Shown here piece after piece: positions 1 through 5,494 of a stretch of DNA of 8,129 nt. Source of the DNA: an uncultured Clostridia bacterium (GTDB lineage: Bacteria > Bacillota > Clostridia > Christensenellales > UBA1242). The notes below the pieces were generated by a model, which made no database searches, had not been told where the DNA came from, and saw only the letters and a program-made list of their open reading frames with translations. The DNA is taken from assembly GCA_937914725.1 (NCBI GenBank), contig CALDMJ010000191.1:1-8129 (forward strand). The letters are read 5' to 3'. Every line of letters starts with the position of its first letter. Positions within the stretch are counted from its first letter, which is position 1. The translations under genes and the position numbers were made by a program.

Positions 1-2
1 CT

Positions 3-1445
3 AAAGATTGTCCACAAAAATGTGGAAAACTTGTAGAAAAATCGGGGGGAAATGATGTACAACATTGTGCGAAAAATTGCACGCAAAATGCACCAAAAAA
101 TCAGCACAAAGCCTTGGAAATTTGTTACGGGAAACAGAGATATAAAAAGAAAGTAAATGCGCTTTGTGTGTTTACGACAAAGGATAATGCAATAAAACGT
201 ACAAATTATCCGAGCATACATTTAAGAAGTGAAATTCTTGTCGTTATGTTGTTCTTTTTTGCGTTTGTTTTTTATATGTCGGCATTGTTCATTTCCCCAA
301 ACACGCTGTACACGCAAACAAGCACGTATAATCAAGTGGTCGCTAAGGACTATACTGGGACTTGTGGAACAAATGTAAAGTGGTCATTTGACTCTAGTAC
401 AGGAACGCTCACTATTTCGGGCGGGGGGGCAATGGCTAATTATGACTTTAATTTAGGGGAAACCGCGCCATATTCTGATCATTATGGTCAAATGACTAAA
501 GCAATAATAGAAAGTGGCGTGACGAGTATCGGCGCTTGTGCATTTAAAGATTGTACTAGCTTGACGAGCATTACAATCCCTAATAGTGTGACGAGTATCG
601 GCTATACTGCATTTAATAGTTGTACTGGTTTGACGAGTATCAACATTCCCGATAGTGTGACAAGTATTGACTGGGGTGCATTTGCTTCTTGTACTGGCTT
701 GACGCGTATCACAATTCCCGATAGCGTGACAAGCATCGGCTGGGATGCATTTAGTGGTTGTAGCAGTAATCTTACAATTTATGGTTCGGGCAGCGAAGAA
801 TCGGCAGTATATGAATATGCAATTGACAACGGTATTAATTATGCAATTGACCCGACAATGGTGTCAACTTATGTGGTAACAATCGTCGTAAACAATGGCG
901 CATATGGTACTGTTAGCGTTACAAGCGTTGCAGTGACCAAAGGTGTTAAAATTGAGATAAATAGCAATACGCTGACCATAGGGGAAAACATGGTTACTGC
1001 AACACCAAAGACGCCGTCCAATGGATATAGATATGAGTTTTCATTATGGACTGGAATGCCGAGCGGAAATAAGGTAGTTGCTGATGTGACGATAACGGCA
1101 AACTTTGTAGCGCAAGAGATGACCTATAGTATAACAATAAAGTTTAAGGCTAACATAGAAAGGGAATTTGTAGTTTATGTGCTCGGGAATGGTGGTAATC
1201 CGACAAGGCAGTTGATTATGCAGAATGGGCGCACCTATGTGATTGATGGAATAAAGTATAAAGAAAAGTTTTCAATATTAGTGGCGGAAACATTGTATTC
1301 AACTTGCACAATCAATGACGCCACAGCAGACATGACGGAACAAACGCGCAAGAAAGTGTTTGAAAGCGGTATAGACGCCAACAAAGATATAGAGATTTCA
1401 ATATCTAGTGCTAGTGATAGAATCAACAACTGGGTAATGATATGA
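3..1445 (+). CDS. BspA-type leucine-rich-repeat surface protein, 5' end probably outside the window
   Basis: Likely an extracellular, membrane-tethered adhesion-type protein. The frame is open from base 3 without a stop. In order it encodes: a Cys-rich stretch resembling a zinc ribbon (bases 9-83, CPQKCGK then HCAKNC, each knuckle one residue longer than CxxC); a basic linker; one hydrophobic segment (about 231-296); the TGTCG..WSFD..TGTLTISG motif that commonly precedes BspA repeats (about 351-429); four 23-residue LRR_5-type repeats (519-794); a beta-rich stretch like the divergent InlB B-repeat (about 861-1115); and an unrecognised C-terminus. No LPXTG or other anchor is seen, so a type II topology with the N-terminus inside is inferred. 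Internal starts are possible at TTG 114, GTG 168 or ATG 246, but none has a well-placed ribosome binding site, which favours a start to the left of the window. It ends in three consecutive in-frame stops, TGA TGA TAG (1443-1451). The repeat-protein call is firm; the N-terminus is uncertain. Confidence 0.8.
   Translation, partial: KDCPQKCGKLVEKSGGNDVQHCAKNCTQNAPKNQHKALEICYGKQRYKKKVNALCVFTTKDNAIKRTNYPSIHLRSEILVVMLFFFAFVFYMSALFISPNTLYTQTSTYNQVVAKDYTGTCGTNVKWSFDSSTGTLTISGGGAMANYDFNLGETAPYSDHYGQMTKAIIESGVTSIGACAFKDCTSLTSITIPNSVTSIGYTAFNSCTGLTSINIPDSVTSIDWGAFASCTGLTRITIPDSVTSIGWDAFSGCSSNLTIYGSGSEESAVYEYAIDNGINYAIDPTMVSTYVVTIVVNNGAYGTVSVTSVAVTKGVKIEINSNTLTIGENMVTATPKTPSNGYRYEFSLWTGMPSGNKVVADVTITANFVAQEMTYSITIKFKANIEREFVVYVLGNGGNPTRQLIMQNGRTYVIDGIKYKEKFSILVAETLYSTCTINDATADMTEQTRKKVFESGIDANKDIEISISSASDRINNWVMI
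519..794 (+). repeat. Four tandem 69-bp leucine-rich-repeat units
   Basis: Units start at 519, 588, 657 and 726, exactly 69 bp apart, each opening with GTGACGAGTATC or a close variant. The encoded 23-residue consensus is about VTSIGxxAFxxCTGLTSIxIPDS, the BspA/LRR_5 pattern. The last unit degenerates after its AFSGC core. The close DNA identity between units suggests recent duplication or gene conversion. Confidence 0.9.
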
Positions 1446-1450
1446 TGATA

Positions 1451-1480
1451 GTGGTATAGTGGGTGCTATGCCACTTTTTT
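1451..1480 (+). terminator. Rho-independent terminator of the surface-protein gene
   Basis: A 9-bp stem GTGGTATAG (1451-1459) pairs with CTATGCCAC (1466-1474) with one G-T wobble, around a 6-base loop. Six T follow (1475-1480). It starts just after the stop codons. Confidence 0.85.
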
Positions 1481-1680
1481 ACTTGAGCGGCTGGTTATTG
1501 CAAAAGAAAATCAATTACCATTGAAAATTAGTATCCAAAATTAAATAGTTCAAAATGAGGGGGGGGAGATGTTTTCCGCACTATTGATTTTTACAACCTT
1601 GACCAATCATATCGGCTGGCTGTAAAACACTGATAATGTTTGCATAATAGTGGTTCCGTCAATAATAATGTTTAAATTGC

Positions 1681-1709
1681 TTGTGAAAACGGAAATAATT
1701 TGGTATAAT
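1681..1709 (+). promoter_or_regulatory. Predicted sigma-A promoter of secA
   Basis: The -35 candidate is TTGTGA (1681-1686), matching consensus at 4 of 6 positions. After a 17-bp spacer comes a perfect -10 TATAAT (1704-1709) preceded by TGG, an extended -10. The start codon lies 29 bp beyond the -10 box. The rest of the spacer, 1481-1680, shows no gene, only an 8-G run (1559-1566) and weak inverted repeats. Confidence 0.75.
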
Positions 1710-1727
1710 ATGGGCAAATTCTATATT

Positions 1728-1732
1728 AGAGG
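1728..1732 (+). promoter_or_regulatory. Ribosome binding site that fixes the secA start
   Basis: AGAGG lies 6 bases before ATG 1739. An in-frame TTG two codons earlier (1733) directly abuts this site and is too close to be used, so the ATG is preferred. Confidence 0.85.
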
Positions 1733-1738
1733 TTGACA

Positions 1739-4444
1739 ATGAACATTTTTAAGAAAATTTTTAAGTCCGATAACACGCGTTCTATCGAAAAGATTGAAAA
1801 GGTTATCGCAAAAGTCGAGGCGCTTGACGAGGGTTACTCCAAAATGACGGATACCGAACTTGCTGCAAACACTGATATTTTGAGGGGTAGGCTTGCAAAC
1901 GGCGAGACGCTAGACGACATTTTGCCTGAGGCATTTGCGACTGTTCGCGAGGCGGCAAAGCGCGTCCTTAATATGAAGCCATACCACTGCCAACTCATCG
2001 GCGGTATGGTTTTGCACCAAGGTCGTATTGCGGAAATGAAGACAGGTGAAGGTAAAACTTTGGTTTCCACTTTGCCTGCATACTTGAACGCGCTTTCGGG
2101 CAAGGGTGTTCACGTCATCACGGTCAACGAATATCTTGCGGAACGCGACGCGCAATGGATGGGAAAGGTTCACAAATTTTTGGGGCTAACTGTCGGCGTT
2201 ACGCTTTCGGGTATGGGCCCTGAGGAGAAAAAACAAGCCTATGCGTGCGACATCACGTACGGGACTAACAACGAGTTTGGGTTTGACTACTTGCGCGACA
2301 ATATGGTCAGCGACCTCAACCAAAAGGTTCAGCGCGGGCACGAATATGCAATTATCGACGAAGTCGACAGCATTTTGATTGACGAGGCGCGCACGCCGCT
2401 CATTATTTCGGGGCGCGGCTTCAAGTCTAGCGAGGACTACAAAACTGCGGATAGATTTGTTAAGACATTGAAACCAGATGATTACGAAATTGACGAAGAG
2501 AAAGATAGAGTCCGCTTGACCGAAAGCGGTATTGAAAAAGCTGAAAAGTTTTATAAAATCGAAAGCCTTTATGACGTCGATAATATGGAGCTCAACCAGT
2601 TCATTAACAACGCGCTCATTGCAAACACGCGCAAATTCCGCGATACACACTACATTGTGCAAGACGGCGAAGTTGTTTTGGTTGATGAATTTACTGGGCG
2701 TCTTATGCCCGGCCGTCGCTTGAGCGAGGGGCTTCATCAAGCAATCGAGGCGAAAGAGGGCGTCGAAGTCAAGGACGAGAGCGCCACACTTGCGACTATT
2801 ACGTTCCAAAACTACTTTAGAATGTACAAGAAGTTGTCAGGTATGACAGGTACGGCGAAAACGGAAGAAACCGAATTTAGAAAAATTTACGGGCTTGACG
2901 TTGTCACGATTCCTACAAATAGACCAGTGCAAAGAATTGACGAAACGGATATCGTTTATTCGACAGTCAAGGGCAAGTTTAACGCCGTAGTTGAGAGAAT
3001 CAAACAAGCGTATGAAGTTGGGCAACCGGTTTTGGTCGGTACTGTTTCAGTCGCAAAGTCTGAGGAACTCAGTGAAGAACTTAAAAAGGCGAAAATCAAG
3101 CACGTCGTTTTGAATGCGAAGAATCACGAACAAGAGTCAATGATTGTCGCGCAAGCGGGCAAACTTGGCGCTGTAACAATTGCGACAAATATGGCGGGGC
3201 GTGGTACGGATATTTTGCTCGGCGGAAACCCTGAGTTTATGGCGAAGCAAAAGTTGAAGGAACTAGGGTACAATGACGCACAAATCGAACTGGCGACAGC
3301 ATATCACATTCCTGACAATGAGGAAATTCAAAAGGCGCACAAGGAATACGAAAAGTATTATAATGAATTTAAAGCGCAAACCGATAAAGAAAAAGAGCAA
3401 GTTGTTGCACTTGGCGGGCTTTTGATTATCGGTACTGAGCGTCACGAAAGCCGCCGCATCGACAACCAGTTGCGCGGGCGTGCGGGACGTCAAGGCGACC
3501 CCGGCCGCAGTGTGTTCTATATTTCGCTTGAGGACGACCTTGCAAGAATTTTCGGCGGCGACAAAATGAAGGCGATTGCAAACTTCTTTAAACTCAAAGA
3601 GGATGAGCCTATTCAACTTCGTATGCTCTCAAGGGGCATAGAGTCGGCGCAAAAGCGCATTGAGGGCAACAACTATAGCCAACGCCGCTACTTGATTGAG
3701 TTCGACGATGTTTTGAACCAACAACGCAGTTTGATTTATGCTGAGCGTGACAAGGTTTTGGCTGGCGCGAATATGCACGAGCAAGTCTGCTCAATGCTTG
3801 CCGAGCAAGTCGAGAACGTTTTGGACGGCGTCGTCGACCCGAACAAAGTTTGGTCGGAATGGGATATTGAAGAAATCAATAAAGAACTTGAGGAAAACTT
3901 TTTTGAAAAGGGCGAAAATTTTGTCACTGAGGACAAAATTGAGGACTTTGAGTTGCCTGACCTTAAGGAAATGGTTAAAAAGGAAGTTCTTGCACGCTTT
4001 GAGGCAAAGCGCAAAGAGTTTGACGACCTTGGGCTTATGCCGTTTGAGTTTATCGAACGCGTCATTATGCTGAGAGTGGTCAACCACTTCTGGATGGAGC
4101 ACATCGACACGATGACGACTCTAAAGCGTGAAATTATGACGCAAGGTTTTGGTAATCAAGACCCTATCATTCCTTATAAAAAGGAAGCAAGCAAACTTTA
4201 TTTTGATATGATTGAAAAGATTGACCGCAATATTGCAATGGCGCTTTATCGTATGGAAAAGCCGGTAATAGAGGTTAAAGAAAAGGTTAATCCGTATGCT
4301 AATGCAAATGCGCAACAAGAGGCGCAGAGCACGAATTCGCCTGAGCCAGTTCGTCAGGCAAAGACGGACAAGGTTTGCGGGCGCAATGACCCTTGCCCTT
4401 GCGGCAGCGGCAAAAAATACAAGAACTGCTGCGGACGGGAATAG
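1739..4444 (+). CDS. secA: Preprotein translocase ATPase SecA
   Basis: SecA is the ATPase motor that drives unfolded preproteins through the SecYEG channel at the cytoplasmic membrane. The protein is 901 residues. Visible landmarks are the Q-motif region HCQLIGG (83-89), Walker A KTGEGKT (101-107), Walker B DEVD (207-210), a preprotein cross-linking domain (about 220-370), SGMTGTA before the second nucleotide-binding domain, NMAGRGTDI (from 484) and the arginine-finger motif RGRAGR (579-584). The helical wing and scaffold follow, then a polar linker and a zinc-binding tail with Cys886, 888, 897 and 898 (CxCx8CC), the tail that contacts SecB or ribosomes in other bacteria. NBD2 carries an insertion of about 60 charged residues (about 497-556), longer than in Bacillus and, from memory, common in Clostridia. 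The gene is single, with its own promoter and terminator; prfB, often its downstream neighbour in Bacillota, is absent. Confidence 0.98.
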   Translation: MNIFKKIFKSDNTRSIEKIEKVIAKVEALDEGYSKMTDTELAANTDILRGRLANGETLDDILPEAFATVREAAKRVLNMKPYHCQLIGGMVLHQGRIAEMKTGEGKTLVSTLPAYLNALSGKGVHVITVNEYLAERDAQWMGKVHKFLGLTVGVTLSGMGPEEKKQAYACDITYGTNNEFGFDYLRDNMVSDLNQKVQRGHEYAIIDEVDSILIDEARTPLIISGRGFKSSEDYKTADRFVKTLKPDDYEIDEEKDRVRLTESGIEKAEKFYKIESLYDVDNMELNQFINNALIANTRKFRDTHYIVQDGEVVLVDEFTGRLMPGRRLSEGLHQAIEAKEGVEVKDESATLATITFQNYFRMYKKLSGMTGTAKTEETEFRKIYGLDVVTIPTNRPVQRIDETDIVYSTVKGKFNAVVERIKQAYEVGQPVLVGTVSVAKSEELSEELKKAKIKHVVLNAKNHEQESMIVAQAGKLGAVTIATNMAGRGTDILLGGNPEFMAKQKLKELGYNDAQIELATAYHIPDNEEIQKAHKEYEKYYNEFKAQTDKEKEQVVALGGLLIIGTERHESRRIDNQLRGRAGRQGDPGRSVFYISLEDDLARIFGGDKMKAIANFFKLKEDEPIQLRMLSRGIESAQKRIEGNNYSQRRYLIEFDDVLNQQRSLIYAERDKVLAGANMHEQVCSMLAEQVENVLDGVVDPNKVWSEWDIEEINKELEENFFEKGENFVTEDKIEDFELPDLKEMVKKEVLARFEAKRKEFDDLGLMPFEFIERVIMLRVVNHFWMEHIDTMTTLKREIMTQGFGNQDPIIPYKKEASKLYFDMIEKIDRNIAMALYRMEKPVIEVKEKVNPYANANAQQEAQSTNSPEPVRQAKTDKVCGRNDPCPCGSGKKYKNCCGRE

Positions 4445-4458
4445 TCCCGCCGCTGCAG
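4426..4458 (+). other. GC-rich hairpin enclosing the secA stop codon
   Basis: CTGC-T-GCGG-A-CGGGA (4426-4440) folds onto TCCCG-CCGC-T-GCAG (4445-4458). That gives 13 base pairs with one T/T mismatch and one bulged A. The four-base loop ATAG contains the TAG stop. No T-tract follows, so it is not a classic terminator; it may protect the 3' end or affect termination. Part of the GC-richness comes from the conserved Cys/Gly tail codons, but the right arm is non-coding. Confidence 0.6.
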
Positions 4459-4466
4459 GTTTGTTG

Positions 4467-4573
4467 AGTAGCACTATACGATTTTAGGTACATAGTTAAT
4501 TTACTATGTACCTTTTTTGGTGCGAAAGCGCACGGCTGCAGGTACTATTGGGTGCGGGCTATATAGTGCTACT
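4467..4573. repeat. 12-bp perfect inverted repeat flanking the secA terminator
   Basis: AGTAGCACTATA (4467-4478) is the exact reverse complement of TATAGTGCTACT (4562-4573). The 83-base interior holds the secA terminator and a small GTGCG/CGCAC hairpin (4520-4533). A 9-base word GCTGCAGGT also occurs as a direct repeat at 4452-4460 and 4535-4543. The whole could be a small palindromic repeat element or a multi-branched RNA. No open frame is inside. Confidence 0.5.
4486..4518 (+). terminator. Rho-independent terminator of secA
   Basis: A perfect 11-bp stem AGGTACATAGT (4486-4496) pairs with ACTATGTACCT (4503-4513) around a 6-base loop. A run of six T begins at the end of the stem (4513-4518). 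It lies 42 bases after the secA stop. Confidence 0.92.
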
Positions 4574-4632
4574 GTGCCAATATTCTTTAACACTTTTTAC
4601 GGGGAAAAAATTAATAATTTTTTATTTTGTGC

Positions 4633-4661
4633 TTGACAAAAAGTTTTCAAAGTGATAAAAT
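4633..4661 (+). promoter_or_regulatory. Near-consensus sigma-A promoter of a very short transcript
   Basis: A perfect -35 TTGACA (4633-4638) and -10 TAAAAT (4656-4661, 5 of 6) are separated by exactly 17 bp, with TGA just before the -10. This is the best -35 box in the window, and its predicted start at about 4668 lies only some 16 bases before a strong terminator stem. Confidence 0.8.
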
Positions 4662-4667
4662 AATTAT

Positions 4668-4730
4668 ATCAGCGTGTAGCGAAGGAGCGTAAGTCCAGTT
4701 GATAAATTGGGCTTGCGCTCCTTTTATTTT
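4668..4730 (+). ncRNA. Candidate small RNA or leader attenuator, about 60 nt
   Basis: The promoter at 4633-4661 would start an RNA near 4668. The sequence comprises a short 5' arm (4668-4683, containing AGCGTGTAGCGAA), a 17-bp hairpin (4684-4721) and a T-tract. No start codon and ribosome site fit inside, so it is not an obvious leader peptide. It could be a free small RNA, or a leader whose terminator gates transcription into the transporter gene at 4865, which has no convincing promoter of its own. I do not recognise it as a known RNA family; its existence rests only on the promoter-terminator pairing. Confidence 0.5.
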
Positions 4731-4736
4731 TTTTTT
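4684..4736 (+). terminator. Strong terminator or attenuator hairpin upstream of the MFS gene
   Basis: GGAGCGTAAGTCCAGTT (4684-4700) pairs along all 17 bases, with three G-T wobbles, to the segment 4705-4721 around a GATA loop. TTTTA and ten T follow (4722-4736). Confidence 0.88.
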
Positions 4737-4762
4737 GTATTTATTATTTTTTTTGTATTTAT
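4727..4762. repeat. Two-copy T-rich tandem repeat
   Basis: Ten T then GTATTTAT (4727-4744) is followed by TA, eight T and again GTATTTAT (4747-4762), an 18-bp period. It looks like slippage duplication in a terminator T-tract. The remaining AT-rich leader to 4853 shows no convincing promoter. Confidence 0.6.
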
Positions 4763-4853
4763 CTTGTTATTAATGAAAATTTGTTTTTTTAATGACAATT
4801 TATCAAAAAAATGTCAAAAATACGATGTTTTTTGCGCTTGCTGATAATATTTA

Positions 4854-4859
4854 TAGGTG
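4854..4859 (+). promoter_or_regulatory. Ribosome binding site that fixes the MFS start
   Basis: AGGTGA lies 5 bases before ATG 4865. An earlier in-frame ATG at 4811 has no such site and would add 18 residues not expected in the family, so 4865 is preferred. Confidence 0.8.
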
Positions 4860-4864
4860 AAAAA

Positions 4865-5470
4865 ATGACAAAAAAGAAAAATTTATTGTGTGTTGGAGTT
4901 GTTGCTTTTGCGGTATTTTTGGCAACTTTCAATGAGACATTTATGAATGTCGCGCTCGGACAAATTGCGCAAGATACGCAAACTAACCTTGTAGCGTGGC
5001 TTGTAACGGCGTATATGCTTGGCGCGGCGGTTATGGTGCCAGTATCGTCGTTTCTATATCGAAAAATACCGACAAAAGTTTTGTTTGCAATCACGATGTC
5101 ATTTTTGATTGTGGGCAGCGTTGTTGGCGGACTTTGTGGTAACAGTTTTTGGCTCGCGTTCGCGGGGCGAATAATTCAGTCGCTCGGCTCAGGCTTGCTT
5201 GTTCCGCTTGCAATGAATGTGGCGCTGCAAGTAGCGCCACGCGAAAAACTTGGCTCGTATATGGGCTTTATGGCAATAATGACGACTTTGGGTCCGTCGG
5301 TCAGCATTTTGCTTTCGGGCGTTTTGCTTGACGCAACGGGCGGAAACTGGCACGTTTTGTTTTGGACATTTGGCGCGCTTTGTGCGGTTTGCTTGATTTT
5401 CGGATTGTTTTTCCTTGGCAATATTGCCGAACTTTCAAAGCCAAAACTTGACATTTTGTCCGTCATTTAG
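4865..5470 (+). CDS. N-terminal 201-residue fragment of the LmrB-like MFS transporter
   Basis: This is the part translated before the amber codon. It holds roughly helices 1-6. The start LATFNETFMNVAL and the segment WLVTAYMLGAAVMVPVSSFL match the opening of LmrB-type DHA2 proteins. GRIIQSLGSGLLVPL follows at about residues 100-114. Antiporter motif C, usually GPxxGGxL, is altered here to GPSVSILLSG (about 144-153), and the motif A loop SSFLYRKIPTK (60-70) lacks the usual GxLaDrxG form, though LmrB-type proteins are also loose there. On its own this fragment lacks the second half of the fold and should not transport. Confidence 0.85.
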   Translation: MTKKKNLLCVGVVAFAVFLATFNETFMNVALGQIAQDTQTNLVAWLVTAYMLGAAVMVPVSSFLYRKIPTKVLFAITMSFLIVGSVVGGLCGNSFWLAFAGRIIQSLGSGLLVPLAMNVALQVAPREKLGSYMGFMAIMTTLGPSVSILLSGVLLDATGGNWHVLFWTFGALCAVCLIFGLFFLGNIAELSKPKLDILSVI

Positions 5471-5494
5471 ATTGGACTAGCGTTAGTTGGCATA

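Noticed and set aside
8..29. TTGTCCACA and TGTGGAAAA resemble two head-to-head DnaA boxes and form a 6-bp hairpin
   Set aside because: Each differs from TTATCCACA by one base, no further boxes or AT-rich unwinding region cluster here, and the stretch is probably coding (Cys-rich N-terminus). Most likely chance.
1451..1463. GTGGTATAGT looks like the extended -10 seen elsewhere
   Set aside because: It is the left arm of a terminator stem with a T-tract, and no -35 box sits 17 bp upstream.
2186..2809. 207-codon open frame on the minus strand inside secA
   Set aside because: It lies fully opposite a conserved gene, has no ribosome site or family motif, and arises from codon bias in secA. The other frames opposite or inside secA are the same.
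4790..4820. TTGACA on the minus strand as a divergent promoter
   Set aside because: At 17-bp spacing the -10 would be CATTAA, a poor match, and there is no minus-strand gene for it to serve.
4811..4864. Earlier ATG giving an 18-residue N-terminal extension of the MFS protein
   Set aside because: No ribosome binding site precedes it, while ATG 4865 has AGGTGA at 5 bases and starts where the family normally starts.
5468..5470. TAG read as an amino acid genome-wide (recoding)
   Set aside because: TAG also ends secA right after the normal CCGRE tail, and only one gene here has an internal TAG; a point mutation is simpler.
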